A stretch of 64,000 bases of DNA, taken from the NCBI GenBank assembly GCA_951812325.1, contig OX638294.1, positions 2,768,859 through 2,832,858 of the forward strand. The letters are read 5' to 3'. Origin of the DNA: an uncultured Thermoanaerobaculia bacterium (GTDB lineage Bacteria > Acidobacteriota > Thermoanaerobaculia > Multivoradales > Multivoraceae). Made by a program: the position numbers and the translations under genes. This document shows, in pieces, positions 23,976-33,595 of this stretch. The notes below the pieces were generated by a model. It did no database searches. It was not told the origin of the DNA and worked only from the letters and a program-made list of their open reading frames with translations. The first letter of the stretch is position 1. Every line of letters starts with the position of its first letter.

Positions 23976-24935
23976 TCAGTCGTCGAGGCTTGCCCAGACG
24001 TAGCCGATCCAGACCGGTTCCGGCGACAGCGGGCCGTTGCCGTAGGGCGCGAACTTCTCCGGCAGGCCGTCCTTGCGGACCTCTTCGAGCGACCTGCCGG
24101 CGCTCTTCTGCTCGGCGATGTACTCGATCGTCTCCGCCACGTAGTCGTGGTACTTCTGCAGATCTGCCTTCGTCGCCAGGGGCCCGTGGCCGGGGATGAT
24201 CCTGGTCTCCTCGTCGACGATCTCGAGGAGTTGGGCCATGTTGTCGCGCAGGCCGAGGGCGCTGCCGCCGACATCCCGGTCGATGTACGGGTAGCCGCCG
24301 AGGTTGGGGAACTGGTCGCCGGCGTGGACCACGTTCGAGTCGCGGAAATGGACCGCCGCGTCGCCGTCCGTGTGGGCCGGGTTGCCGAAGTGGATCACGT
24401 CGATCGCCTCGCCGTTCCAGTGCAGGGTGACGCTCTCGTTGAAGGTCACGATCGGCAAGGCCTCGGGCGGGAACGGGGTGGCCGAGAAGTTCGCCCCGGC
24501 GTGCCGGTTCTCCAGCAGGCGCCGGCGCACGTTCGCGTGTGCGACGATCGCGGAATCCGCCCCGAAGGCCGCGTTGCCGCCGGCGTGATCGAAGTGGTAG
24601 TGGGAGTTGACGACGAAGTCGATCCTGCCCTCCTGGATCTTCGCCACCGCCGCCTTGATCTTCGGCGCCACCGGGATCATCGCGTCGTCGACGATCAGGA
24701 TGCCGTCCTCGCCCGCGGATACGGCCAGGTTGCCCGCCAGCCCGGGCTCGGGCAGGAGCAGGTAGACCGTGTCGCTCAACTGCGTCTGGCGCCAGACGAT
24801 CTGTTCGCCCGCCTGTCTGGCCCAGTCGTCGATGTCGAGTTGGGCGGCGGCCGGGATGGCGGCCAAGGCGGTGAACGCGACCGCAAGGAAAGTGCAGGTC
24901 AGGAAGAAGCCGTTGTTCAGGGTCCGCTCGGTCAT
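23976..24935 (-). CDS. Secreted metallo-beta-lactamase-fold hydrolase
   Basis: A 319-residue protein with a signal peptide (FFLTCTFLAVAFTALAAIPAAAQ). The MBL metal motif is HYHFDHAGG (HxHxDH), followed by a second His in GNPAHTDGDAAVHF and the GDQFPNLGGYPYID and IPGHGPLA segments, giving a binuclear zinc site. It is of the type annotated as cyclase- or quinoprotein-relay-like MBL hydrolases; substrate unknown. The ATG at 24935 is chosen because it follows GGAGGAAAG. The ABC ATPase starts 43 bp downstream, so they may be co-transcribed. Confidence 0.87.
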   Translation of the reverse strand: MTERTLNNGFFLTCTFLAVAFTALAAIPAAAQLDIDDWARQAGEQIVWRQTQLSDTVYLLLPEPGLAGNLAVSAGEDGILIVDDAMIPVAPKIKAAVAKIQEGRIDFVVNSHYHFDHAGGNAAFGADSAIVAHANVRRRLLENRHAGANFSATPFPPEALPIVTFNESVTLHWNGEAIDVIHFGNPAHTDGDAAVHFRDSNVVHAGDQFPNLGGYPYIDRDVGGSALGLRDNMAQLLEIVDEETRIIPGHGPLATKADLQKYHDYVAETIEYIAEQKSAGRSLEEVRKDGLPEKFAPYGNGPLSPEPVWIGYVWASLDD

Positions 24936-24957
24936 CTCTTCTTTCCTCCCTGGCAGA

Positions 24958-25050
24958 TCAGCTGGCGGAAGTCCGTGCCGCACCGGGAGCGGTCAGGCGC
25001 ATGTCCGGCAAGGCGCGACGAGAGAGCATACCGGGCCGCCACTCAACCAG
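24958..25050. mobile_element. Left-half fragment of the CTAG-associated MITE
   Basis: CTGGCGGAAGTCCGTG, then GAGCGGTCAGGCGC, then GGCAAGGCGCGACGAGAGAG, then ACCGGGCCGCC follow the left half of the 17039 element in order. The terminal repeat is decayed and no right end is found. It lies in the leader region upstream of the MBL hydrolase gene. Confidence 0.65.
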
Positions 25051-25201
25051 GCGCGGAACGTGGCCGCGGCGTGTACCGCAGCGTGAATCCGATCGCGCGA
25101 TCGGCCGCTTCTCCGCGGCGTTGGCCCTCGAGACGGCCGAAGCCGCCGCGCCGCGCCGCGTGTCCTGATCCTGATCGGCGGCTTCTCCCCCCGGAGACTC
25201 T

Positions 25202-25846
25202 TCAACGCCGCGAACCTGGGTGCAGCCGCCGGGTCTCCTCGGTGGAGGCCAGCACCACGAGACCATTTGCCCCTTCGATCGCGACCCGCAGTTCCGGCGC
25301 TCCCGCCGACACCTCCGCGTTCAGCCCCAGGCTCGTCAGCACCGCACCGAGATTGTCCGCATCAGGCGCGGAGATCCCGAAGGACACGAGCGTCCCGCCC
25401 ACCGGTGTCGTCCTGGCCGGATGGGGAGCGTCCCGCCAGTCGATGAAGAAGGGCATGCCGTAGCCGCCCGCCTGCGGGAAGAGCAGGTCCCACACCAGGA
25501 GTCCGCCGTCTGCCGTGCGGCGTGTCGTCTCCACCGGGCCGGTCGACGGGATCCCGGCCTCCTCGAGCAACCCCTTGGTGACGACGAGATCGCCCTGCGC
25601 CGCCCAGGTCACGAGCCCTCCGGCGCTCATCGCGGCCATGCCGGCGACCATCTGACTTTCGACCGGCTGCGCCGGGTCCGGCGCGATGATCTCAAGGTAC
25701 GTGTCGCCCAGGCTCAGCAAGGCATTGCGCGTGCCGAGCCCCTCGTGTGAGCCGCCGACCGCCGGCGCCACGCCGAACACCTCCTCGGCCCAGGCCATGC
25801 CCTGGTCGAGATCGGCAACCGCGTACATGAAGTGATCTGTCTTCAT
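25202..25846 (-). CDS. Glyoxalase-like (VOC superfamily) domain protein
   Basis: A 214-residue protein of the glyoxalase-like domain type. It begins MKTDHFMYAVADLDQGMAWAEEVFGVAPAVGGSHEGLGTRNALLSLGDTYLEIIAPDP, with the metal-ligand positions His5 and the Glu in YLEII. It ends with a second half-module (LVSFGISAPDADNLGAVLTSLGL). Substrate not inferable. It seems monocistronic; about 226 bp without a gene separate it from the next small genes. Confidence 0.8.
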   Translation of the reverse strand: MKTDHFMYAVADLDQGMAWAEEVFGVAPAVGGSHEGLGTRNALLSLGDTYLEIIAPDPAQPVESQMVAGMAAMSAGGLVTWAAQGDLVVTKGLLEEAGIPSTGPVETTRRTADGGLLVWDLLFPQAGGYGMPFFIDWRDAPHPARTTPVGGTLVSFGISAPDADNLGAVLTSLGLNAEVSAGAPELRVAIEGANGLVVLASTEETRRLHPGSRR

Positions 25847-26073
25847 CGGTTCCCCCTGTGGTCGGATTCGGCCGATTGCGGAGGGCTCGCCGTCACTGAC
25901 GGCGGATCCCCGGCCGCGGCATCGGCTGGATTACCGGCCCGTGGCATGAGTCCGGGTGGCGCGTTCCCCAGCCGCGGGGCTCACCGAATCGCCGTGGTGA
26001 CCTTGGGCGGAACGAGAGGTGACGGGATTGGCCTGTCACGCGGTTTCGGAGCAAGCCGTCGGAAGGCCTCCAG

Positions 26074-26478
26074 TCACGGGCGTTTGACGACGACCTGCAG
26101 CAGCCTGGACAGGCCGGTGATTACAGCCCAGCCGGCCAGGGCGACAGGCACGGCAGTGGCGATTCTGGTGGCGGTTTCCCGCTGGACGTCGTTCCCCAGG
26201 AATGCCATGTAGAAGAGGAAGGCGATTGCTACCAGGAGCGAGCCAAGAAACGTCCAGATCAGCAACCGAGCGAAGCCGAGCCGCTCTCGCTCGCTGGTCG
26301 CTCCGATCTCCAGGGCTCTGGAGTGGTACTGGAACTGGCGTTCGTCCTGAGTGTTTGCCAGCTCCAGCGCAAACCGGTCAAGGTCGGTTCTGCGATTGTC
26401 CCGGTCGATTCGGCCTTGCTCCAGTTCAATGAGATCCCTGATCGCCCCGAGCCTGCTCAGCCCCTTACCTTCGGTCAC
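26074..26478 (-). CDS. Small membrane protein with an N-terminal coiled coil
   Basis: A 134-residue protein. Residues 12-70 are charged and helical (LIELEQGRIDRDNRRTDLDRFALELANTQDERQFQYHSRALE), probably a coiled coil. Two membrane helices follow (LLIWTFLGSLLVAIAFLFYMAFLG and IATAVPVALAGWAVITGLSRLL). I recognise no family. Its GTG start overlaps the stop of the upstream small gene (GTGA), so the pair is an operon. Confidence 0.6.
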   Translation of the reverse strand: MTEGKGLSRLGAIRDLIELEQGRIDRDNRRTDLDRFALELANTQDERQFQYHSRALEIGATSERERLGFARLLIWTFLGSLLVAIAFLFYMAFLGNDVQRETATRIATAVPVALAGWAVITGLSRLLQVVVKRP

Positions 26479-26720
26479 TGGCCGTAATTTCGCGCTAGCG
26501 GCCGGAGAAGCGGCCGGAGCCGTGGCCTGCTGAGGAAGCCAAGAGGAACCGAGCGCACCACGTATCCGGCGCCATATGGCGAACGCTCGACGCGAATCAC
26601 CCAGCCGGACGCGGCGGCGTCCCTCTTGCGCAGCCGAGCCGCTTCCTCTGCGGCTTCCAGTGACTCGAAGAAGATCTGTCTCTCACTGCCGGGCGGGGTA
26701 TCTGGAAGCGCTTCACTCAT
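26475..26720 (-). CDS. Small hypothetical protein
   Basis: An 81-residue protein starting MSEALPDTPPGSERQIFFESLEAAEEAARLRKR, with a short alternating segment GWVIRVERSPYGAGYVVRSVPLGFLSRP and a basic C terminus. A longer in-frame start exists at 26774. No family is recognised. Coupling to the membrane protein gene suggests a joint role. Confidence 0.5.
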   Translation of the reverse strand: MSEALPDTPPGSERQIFFESLEAAEEAARLRKRDAAASGWVIRVERSPYGAGYVVRSVPLGFLSRPRLRPLLRPLARNYGQ

Positions 26721-26862
26721 TGGATCAGTGGCTCCTCGGCGGTTCAGGACGGGCACAATGGAGCTTAGCAGCATCCACGTGGTCCGCGTAGCACTAGCGC
26801 TGTCCAGCGAGCTGTCCAGCGAGAGGTGAGCGTGAGCCGGTGGGATCGGGGATCATCGGAGG

Positions 26863-27260
26863 ATGATCCCCACTCTCCAGACCCACGGACATCAGACACT
26901 TGAGGAGGTTCGCCGTTTCCTGTCGGGCAACGAGGCGGTGGACTTCGTGCTTTCCGACCGTCTTTCGGCGCTACTCGTTCATCGTCGAGACGCTGGTCAA
27001 GTTCCGTTACCGCGCGCTGCCGCAGCGCGACAAGGGCTCGATCCGGGCATACATGATGAAGATGATCGGGAAGTCGGAGTCGCAGGTGACGCGCCTGATC
27101 CGGCAGTACCTGGATACGGGCCGCGTCCGGGACCGCCGGGGCGCGCAGGCTCATGCCTTCCGTCGCCGCTCCACGAAGGCCGACATCGGTCTTCTGGCCC
27201 TAAGGGGTCGACGAGGCGCTTGACCAACTGTGCGGGCACGCCAGTGCCCAGCGCGATACC
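26863..27260 (+). pseudogene. Frameshifted remnant of an integrase-core transposase N terminus
   Basis: Three reading frames read in sequence resemble the N-terminal DNA-binding part of integrase-core transposases. The first is TLEEVRRFLSGNEAVDFVLSDR. The second is FRRYSFIVETLVKFRYRALPQRDKGSIRAYMMKMIGKSESQVTRLIRQYLDTGRVRDRRGAQAHAFRRRSTKADIGLLAL. The third, after a further shift, is VDEALDQLCGHA. The catalytic DDE domain is absent. It is a dead insertion-sequence fragment, and the exact family is not certain. Confidence 0.6.
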
Positions 27261-27268
27261 CTTAGGGT

Positions 27269-27293
27269 GGCAGACGGTACGGAACCGTCTGCC
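27269..27293. terminator. Strong hairpin, possible terminator
   Basis: GGCAGACGGT and ACCGTCTGCC form a perfect 10-bp stem around a 5-nt loop. There is no clear T-run, so it may be an element end or a factor-assisted terminator. It lies between the transposase remnant and the next gene. Confidence 0.45.
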
Positions 27294-27449
27294 GCTTCTG
27301 GAAACCAACCCCGAACCGACCGGGATCGAAGCCTCTCTACCGTCGCCGCTCCACGCTCGTTTCTCTGTTGGAAAACACTCCCCGGGCAACGCAGGACGGT
27401 TCCAGGAACGTGCGCCGCAGGAACAGACCCGCAACCGGAGGAGCCCCCA

Positions 27450-27821
27450 ATGAAACAGTCCATCCTGATCGCCGTCTCCCTCCTTCTTGCCCTCGCGCCC
27501 GCCGCGCTGGCCGCCGACAACGCCCCCGTCCTCGGCAAGTGGGCGTCGAAGACCGAGACACCCCAAGGTACCTTCGAGGTCGTGTACGAGTTCACGGAAG
27601 TCGACGGCGAACTCAAGGGCGCCTGGACCAACCCGCGCCGGAACGGCGACCTGGAGAACGTGTCCTGGGACGGCGAGACGCTCAAGTTCGGCCGTGAGGC
27701 CAGCATGGGCGGCCAGACCTTCAACCTCAACTTCGAGGCGACGGTCGACGGCGACACGATGACCGGCAAGATGATTGGCCCCCGCCGCGAGCGCGAGTTC
27801 ACGGCTACACGTACCGAGTAG
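27450..27821 (+). CDS. Small secreted beta-rich protein
   Basis: A 123-residue protein with signal peptide MKQSILIAVSLLLALAPAALA. The mature part (VLGKWASKTETPQGTFEVVYEFTEVDGELKGAWTNPR and TVDGDTMTGKMIG) looks like a small beta-barrel of the kind annotated as lipocalin-like in these bacteria. Function unknown. The ATG at 27450 has GGAGGAG upstream. The stop is followed by interspersed repeats. Confidence 0.72.
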   Translation: MKQSILIAVSLLLALAPAALAADNAPVLGKWASKTETPQGTFEVVYEFTEVDGELKGAWTNPRRNGDLENVSWDGETLKFGREASMGGQTFNLNFEATVDGDTMTGKMIGPRREREFTATRTE

Positions 27822-27829
27822 TCGCACAC

Positions 27830-28016
27830 TGCGTGCGGCGTCCCCGCCGGCTTGCGATGCCCCAAGGCCGTCGCGCACCGGGTTCGCCGGCGTGCGATCC
27901 GCGCGCCCGCGGACGGGCGCACGGACCGGTTCGTGGCTGGCGTGGACCGCGCCACCCGGGTTCCCGCCGGTTTCCGAGAGGACGCGCCGCGAAGCGGCGA
28001 CCAACCTGCGCCACCA
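27830..28016. repeat. Interspersed repeats between two secreted-protein genes
   Basis: 27899-27960 is a reverse-orientation double-hairpin repeat (CGCGCGCCC...GGGCGCACGG, ACCGGTTCG, GCGCCACCCGGG). 27975-28000 carries GACGCGCCGCGAAGCGGCGA. No gene lies here. Confidence 0.7.
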
Positions 28017-28032
28017 GCTCTGCGACCGACCT

Positions 28033-29589
28033 GTGAAGTACTCCCTGATCGCCTCCTTCGCCGCCCTCGCCCTGGCAGCCGCCCTACCCGCCGCGGCGCA
28101 ACGGTTTCCGCCGCCCCTCTACCCCTCCACCGAGCCCGCCCGCACCTGCGAGAGCCTCACCGACGTCGAACTCGCCGACGCCACCGTCGAATCGGCGACT
28201 CTCGAAACCGCCGGCCCTGCCGGCCCTCCCTACTGCCAGGCGACCGTCGCCGCCACCCACCCGCCGGCCAACGACCGCATCACGATCTGGGTCGCTCTCC
28301 CGACCCAAAGCTGGAACGGCCGCTTCCTCGGCACCGGCGGCGGCGGCTTCTCCGGCGGCAGTCCACGCCCGCTCCCGGCCGCTGTTCGGGAAGGCTTCGC
28401 GGCCGCCGCCACCGACACGGGCCACGAGGGCGCGAGCGGCAGCTTCGCGCTTGGCGCCGACGGCGCTCTCGATTGGATGCTGATCCGCGACAACGCCTAC
28501 CTCGGCATCCACGCGATGACCCGGGTCGGCAAGGAACTGACCGCCTCCTTCTACGACCGGCAGCCGAAGTACTCGTACTTCCGCGGCTGCTCGACCGGCG
28601 GACGCCAGGGGCTGATGCAGGTCCAGCGCTACCCCGATGACTACGACGGCGTCCTTTCCGGTGCGCCGGCGATCAACTGGGACCGGCTGCACGTCGCCCA
28701 GATGTGGGGACAGCTCGTCTTGCTGGAAGCGGGCCACTTCGTGCGCCCGTGCGCCTTCCGGCTAGCCCAGGCAAGGGCGGTCGAAGCCTGCGACTTGCAG
28801 GACGGCGTCGCCGACGGCGTGATCCCGGAGCCGCGGCAGTGCCCGTTCGATCCCGCGGAACTCCTGGGCGCAGACTCCGGGGATTGCGGGCCGATCACCG
28901 AGGCCGACATCGCCGTCCTCAGGAAGATCCACGAAGGTCCCCGCAGGCACGACGGCTCCTTCCTCTGGTACGGCCTGGCGCGCGGAACCGACTTCCTGCC
29001 TCTGAATCAGACCGCCGGCGACCCCATCGACGGAGCACCGATGCGGATCACCCTGGACTGGTTCCGCTACTTCCTGGCGCGCGACCCGGACTTCGACTGG
29101 GCCGGCCTCACCCAAGCCTCCTACGAACAGTACTGGGACCAGTCAGTCGAAGAGTTCGGGCGCGTGTTCGGCACGGACCGCACCGATCTGTCCGGCTTCC
29201 GCGACAGCGACGGCAAGGCGATCGTCTGGCACGGTTGGAACGATCCCCTGATCTACGCCCAGGGCACGGTCGACTGGTTCGAGGGCGTCGAGAACCGCAT
29301 GGACGACACCGGCGACTTCCTTCGCCTGTTCATGGCGCCAGGCGCCAGGCACTGCCGCGACATGCCCGGCATCACCCCCGAGAACCCCTTCGCCGCCCTC
29401 GTCCGCTGGGTCGAGGATGGCGTTCCACCCGACACGCTGTACGCCGCGCGTCGGAACGACGACGGCGAGGTCCTCCAATCGCGGCCGATCTGCCGCTACC
29501 CGAAGTCCGCGGTCTACTCGGGCGACGGCGACCCCGGGGACGCCGCGAGCTTCGAGTGCAGGGAAGAAGTTGCCCCTCTCCCACCCTGA
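28033..29589 (+). CDS. Secreted tannase/feruloyl-esterase family hydrolase
   Basis: A 518-residue protein with a signal peptide (MKYSLIASFAALALAAALPAAAQ). The nucleophile Ser187 sits in GCSTGGRQG, preceded by the Cys that disulfide-bonds to the Cys next to the catalytic His (ARHCRDMPG) in this family. A lid domain with further cysteines (CAFRL, CDLQDG, CPFDP, DCGP) also fits. It hydrolyses galloyl or feruloyl esters of plant-type phenolics, and the specific substrate is unknown. The start is GTG. The last 76 bp overlap the oppositely oriented prolyl oligopeptidase gene. Confidence 0.9.
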   Translation: MKYSLIASFAALALAAALPAAAQRFPPPLYPSTEPARTCESLTDVELADATVESATLETAGPAGPPYCQATVAATHPPANDRITIWVALPTQSWNGRFLGTGGGGFSGGSPRPLPAAVREGFAAAATDTGHEGASGSFALGADGALDWMLIRDNAYLGIHAMTRVGKELTASFYDRQPKYSYFRGCSTGGRQGLMQVQRYPDDYDGVLSGAPAINWDRLHVAQMWGQLVLLEAGHFVRPCAFRLAQARAVEACDLQDGVADGVIPEPRQCPFDPAELLGADSGDCGPITEADIAVLRKIHEGPRRHDGSFLWYGLARGTDFLPLNQTAGDPIDGAPMRITLDWFRYFLARDPDFDWAGLTQASYEQYWDQSVEEFGRVFGTDRTDLSGFRDSDGKAIVWHGWNDPLIYAQGTVDWFEGVENRMDDTGDFLRLFMAPGARHCRDMPGITPENPFAALVRWVEDGVPPDTLYAARRNDDGEVLQSRPICRYPKSAVYSGDGDPGDAASFECREEVAPLPP

Positions 29590-31796
29590 CCGACGCTGAG
29601 CACTCGGACCTTCAAGAGAGAGGACCCAATGGCCCGACTAGGACCAGGCGACGATTCCCGCTCCTGCTCCGCTCCCGCTCCCGGCGCCCCCAACCCCGTC
29701 TGCGTCAACAGGAACGTCGCCTCCGCGGCCACGAACTCGATCCGTTCCGACATCGGCAGACCGCGACTCGCGGCGTGGCCCGCATACCGGTGATAACGCA
29801 TGATGACCGGCAGGCCCGAGCTGGTCGCCGCCTGCAACCGGGCCGCGACCTTGCGGGCCTGGAGCGGCGGCACCCGGGTGTCGCGGTCGCCCTGGGTCAG
29901 CATGACGGCCGGGTAGGCGACGCCGTCGCGGATCGCCTGGTAGGGCGAGAATCCGCGCAGGGACTCGAACTGGTCGGGAATCCCGCCGTCGCCGTACTCG
30001 AGCAGGGCGGGCATGTTGTTCGCCTCGGTGAAGGTGTAGAAGCGGATCAGGTCGAGTTCGGGGAAGCCGCAGAGGACGGCGCGGTAGAGGTCGGGCCGCT
30101 GGGTCAGGGAAGCGCCCACCAGCAGGCCGCCGTTGCTCGCGCCGTGGATCGCCAGGCGATCCGGGTCGCTGTAGCCCTCGGCAATCAGCCATTCGCCGGC
30201 CGCGATGAAGTCGTCGAACACGGTCTGCTTGTTGTGGAGCATCCCGGCCTGGTGCCACTCCTCGCCGTACTCGCTGCCGCCCCGGAGCGTGGCGACGGCG
30301 TAGACGCCGCCGGCCTCGAGCCATAGCGCCGCCAGCGGATTGAACCGCGGGGTCAGGGAGACGTTGAACCCGCCGTAGCCGTTGAGCAGGGCGGGTGTGC
30401 TCCCGTCGGGCTCGAAGCCCTTCTTGTGGGCGATGTACATCGGTGCGGAGGCGCCGTCCTTCGAGGTGTAGCGGACCTGCTTCAGGACGTAGCCGGCGCC
30501 GTCGAAAGGCGCTTGCGGTTCCCGGAAGACCTCGCGCTCGCCCGTGTCGAGATCGAGCAGGTAGGTGACGGGCGGCTGCAGGTAGGAGGCGAGCGACAGC
30601 AGCGCCCTGCCCTCGCCGGCCCCCCGGATCGTGGCGTTGTGGTGGTCGGGCGCCTCGACCTCGCGGGCCGGCGTGCCGTCGAGGTCGAAGACGCGGATCC
30701 GGCTCGCCACGTGGTGCAGGTAGGTCAGGTAGAGCTTGCCGTCGATGACCGACATGCCCTGCAGGACGTCCTCGGCCTCCGGCACGACCTCGCGCCAGTC
30801 AGCAACCTCCGGCCGCTCGAGATCGATTTCCATCAACCGGTTGAGCGGCGCATCCAGGTTCGTGCGCACGAAGAGCCGGCCGTCGTCGTGGTGGGTGTTG
30901 AAGAGTGCCTCCATCCCTTTGACGATCGGCGTCACGTTCCAGGTTCCGATCTCCACGAGGTACAGGTCGCTCCGGGCCCATCCGTGCTGGACGCCGACGA
31001 GCAGCTTCGTTTCGTCGAGCTGCTCGGCGCGGACGAAGGAGCGCGGCCCGATTCCCTCGCCGAACACGAGGACGTCGTCCGCCCGGTACGTCCCGAACCG
31101 GTGGAAGCGGACGCGTGAACCCTCGTGTCGATCCCGGACCGTGTAGTAGATGCCGCTGCCGTCCTTCGCGAAGAAGGCCTGGTCGTTCAGCGCCCGCGGC
31201 ATGACGAAGTCGAGGTCGACGTTCTGCTCCAGGTCGCGCAGGCGGACCGTCGTCTCGTCCTCGCCGCCGATGCGGACGTTGTAGAGCATCTGCCCTCCGT
31301 CGGACGAAACGGCGACGATGCCGAGGTGCGCGTACTCGCTGCCGGCTTCCGCCGGGTCGATCACGACCTCGTACTCGCCAGCCGGATCGATCTTCGAGGG
31401 CCCGGCCTCCACATCCTCCGGCGCCGGTCGGCGCACGATGGACGCCAGTTCCTCGCCGGCCCGGCGCAGGGTGAAGAGCTCGTAGTCGCCCGCCTTGTTC
31501 GGGTTGCCGATGGCCGGCGTGTCGATCAGCTCGGCCAGCCGCCGCTTCGCCCATCCCCGTTCCGGCGGGTCGCCGACGATCAGCTCGGCGTACTCGTTCT
31601 GCCGGTCGATGAAGGCGCGGGTCTCCTCGCTGTCCTGGTCCTCCAGCCACCGGTAGGGATCCTCGAACTCGACGCCGTGGAGCGTCTCGGTGAAGGGGAT
31701 CCGCTCCGTCTCGGGCGGCGGCGGATAGCCGCCGCCGCAGGCCATGAGGCAGAGGAGAAGCAGGTTGACGCAGGTTGGCGTCAGTGTTCCTGGCAT
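29514..31796 (-). CDS. Prolyl oligopeptidase family serine peptidase, lipoprotein
   Basis: A 760-residue S9A peptidase. An N-terminal lipoprotein signal with lipobox LMAC ([12 protein letters not shown]) implies membrane anchoring. Then follow [14 protein letters not shown], a seven-bladed propeller and the alpha/beta hydrolase domain with catalytic Ser554 (HGASNGGLL), Asp639 (GDRDTRV) and His674 (YAGHAASRG). It cleaves short peptides after proline. The final 60 or so residues after TQTGLG are unlike the family and are encoded antisense to the tannase gene end, suggesting loss of the original stop. The ATG at 31796 is set by the lipoprotein signal. Confidence 0.92.
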   Translation of the reverse strand: MPGTLTPTCVNLLLLCLMACGGGYPPPPETERIPFTETLHGVEFEDPYRWLEDQDSEETRAFIDRQNEYAELIVGDPPERGWAKRRLAELIDTPAIGNPNKAGDYELFTLRRAGEELASIVRRPAPEDVEAGPSKIDPAGEYEVVIDPAEAGSEYAHLGIVAVSSDGGQMLYNVRIGGEDETTVRLRDLEQNVDLDFVMPRALNDQAFFAKDGSGIYYTVRDRHEGSRVRFHRFGTYRADDVLVFGEGIGPRSFVRAEQLDETKLLVGVQHGWARSDLYLVEIGTWNVTPIVKGMEALFNTHHDDGRLFVRTNLDAPLNRLMEIDLERPEVADWREVVPEAEDVLQGMSVIDGKLYLTYLHHVASRIRVFDLDGTPAREVEAPDHHNATIRGAGEGRALLSLASYLQPPVTYLLDLDTGEREVFREPQAPFDGAGYVLKQVRYTSKDGASAPMYIAHKKGFEPDGSTPALLNGYGGFNVSLTPRFNPLAALWLEAGGVYAVATLRGGSEYGEEWHQAGMLHNKQTVFDDFIAAGEWLIAEGYSDPDRLAIHGASNGGLLVGASLTQRPDLYRAVLCGFPELDLIRFYTFTEANNMPALLEYGDGGIPDQFESLRGFSPYQAIRDGVAYPAVMLTQGDRDTRVPPLQARKVAARLQAATSSGLPVIMRYHRYAGHAASRGLPMSERIEFVAAEATFLLTQTGLGAPGAGAEQERESSPGPSRAIGSSLLKVRVLSVGQGGRGATSSLHSKLAASPGSPSPE

Positions 31797-32062
31797 GGGC
31801 CAGGATCCGATCGAGGGGCGTGTCAGGGCATCCGCCAAGGGCTCTGCGTGCCGGTCGAGTCTGCGACCTGGGAACGGTTGAACGGCTCTCGCGGGTCGCG
31901 GCATATGGGATTTGGCCATAGGATCACCGATCCTATGGCGACTGGACACTGCCTCGCGGCGTGCTGTGCGGACTGTTTGGTGGGTGGGCCGTCGGCTCAG
32001 CGCAGCGAGCGAGCATGGCGGCAGACGTACCGGGCGCTCGACCACGGTCCGGTCAAGGGTCA

Positions 32063-32602
32063 ATGCGACATTGTTGTCGGCCGCGATTTCCCGCGGTCGA
32101 TCGAGAGCTTCGCCGCGGCGTTCTTCAGGTCGGGGTTGCGGAGGGAAGCGGCATCAGCCTGGAGGGTCGGGAGTTCGCTCTGGTGCAGTTCCACTTCCAT
32201 CTGCCCAGCGACCACACCGTGGATGGGAGTGCCGCCCCGATGGAGGTTCACTTCGTGCATGCCGCTGCGGAGGGTGATCTGGCGGTGATCGGAGTCCTCA
32301 TGGAGTCGGGCGAAGCCGATCCGGCCGTCCGGAGCCTCAGGGAGGCGATTCCGTCCGGCGGCGAATCGGCGGGAGCATTGGCGGCGTTCGATGCGCGCCC
32401 ACTGCTGCCGGAAGGAGGCAGCCACTACCGCTATCCGGGTTCGCTGACCACGCCGCCCTGCTCGGAGATCGTCAGTTGGGTGGTCATGGCGGAGTCGACC
32501 ACCGTTTCGCAGGAGCAGATCGACGCCTTCGCGGCTCTCTATCCGATGAACGCGCGCCCGGTGCAGCCGCTTGAGGAACGCACGATCGAACTGCGACAGT
32601 AG
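32063..32602 (+). pseudogene. Alpha-carbonic anhydrase lacking its N-terminal third
   Basis: From about base 32120 the frame encodes the core of an alpha-carbonic anhydrase: LVQFHFHLPSDH and PMEVHFVH carry all three zinc histidines, and YRYPGSLTTPPCSE carries the active-site threonines. The end NARPVQPLEERTIEL is also typical. The first 75-80 residues of the family (signal peptide, WxY and QSPI segments) are missing. The sequence ahead of the homology (MRHCCRPRFPAVDRELRRG) looks random. Most likely a 5'-truncated gene; the ATG at 32063 is only the nearest in-frame start. The 266 bp upstream hold no gene. Confidence 0.7.
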
Positions 32603-32682
32603 ATGGGCGGAGGAATCGCGGGAGGACGGCCGGTGAGAGCACTCGTCTTCGCCTTGGGACGGGAGTCCGGCAGGAACCCCGG

Positions 32683-33432
32683 GTGAAGATTCTCGTCATC
32701 GCCGATGTCCATGGGAACGCCGCGGCGCTCTCGGCCGTCCTGGAGAAGGAGCGGGACGCCGACGCGGCGATCTTTCTCGGCGACACCGTCCTCTCGGGTC
32801 CGCAGCCGAACGGGACGATGGCTCTCCTCGGCAGCCTCGACGGGGTCCTGATCGCGGGCAACCACGACCTGGAGATGCTGGACCCGGAGCGGTTCGAGGG
32901 CTGGCCGGCTCCATGGCGCGCCTACACCTGCTGGATCCTCGACTCCCTGGAGTCGCCCGGCTGGGATCTGCTCCGCGAGCTGCAGCCGGAGGGGGTCTGC
33001 GAGGTCGGCGGCCAGCGCGTGTTCCTGCACCACGGCGTGTTGCCGGACATGCCTCGACAGGCGTTGCCCGACACACCCGACGATCGGCTGATCGCCCTGG
33101 CTCGGGGCTCGGACTGCCCTCTGGTGCTCTTCGGTCACTCGCACATCCAGTTCCGGCGCACGATCGGCGGGCAGGAGTTCATCAATCCCGGCAGCGTCGG
33201 TCAGCCGCGCTGCGGCCGGCGCGTCGCCTGCTATGGCGTGCTCGAAGACGGCGTGTTCCGGCACCGCCAGGCGGAGTACGACCCGGCTCCGTGGCTCGAG
33301 GCCCTCGATGGCATTCGGCCGCTCGACGCGTTTCCGGAGTTCCGGGAGTGGCTGAAGCGGGCCCTGCTCAGCGGGTACGGGATCGGCGAACGGGAGCCGT
33401 GGACGCGATTTGCGCGGGAGGGCTACGTGTAG
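32683..33432 (+). CDS. Calcineurin-like metallophosphoesterase (YfcE/MPE family)
   Basis: A 249-residue dinuclear-metal phosphodiesterase. All motifs are present: IADVHGN, FLGDTV, AGNHDLE, VFLHHGV and FGHSHIQF, followed by NPGSVGQPR. The C terminus has a PEFREWLKR helical tail. The substrate is unknown. The GTG start follows a GGAACCCCGG leader. It lies between the carbonic anhydrase remnant and a convergent gene pair. Confidence 0.88.
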   Translation: MKILVIADVHGNAAALSAVLEKERDADAAIFLGDTVLSGPQPNGTMALLGSLDGVLIAGNHDLEMLDPERFEGWPAPWRAYTCWILDSLESPGWDLLRELQPEGVCEVGGQRVFLHHGVLPDMPRQALPDTPDDRLIALARGSDCPLVLFGHSHIQFRRTIGGQEFINPGSVGQPRCGRRVACYGVLEDGVFRHRQAEYDPAPWLEALDGIRPLDAFPEFREWLKRALLSGYGIGEREPWTRFAREGYV

Positions 33433-33595
33433 CGCGCGCCTGCGGGTTGCCCGGGCAGCCCGCGGCGCCGATCCGGGAAGTCCTTCCATGAAGTCCCGAA
33501 CCTCGTCCAGGGATCGAAGTCGCTCGATTTCGAGGCGGTGTGGTCGTGGGAGCACGACCAACGGAGCGTGGTTCTGGCGAGTCCGTCACTCGGCG

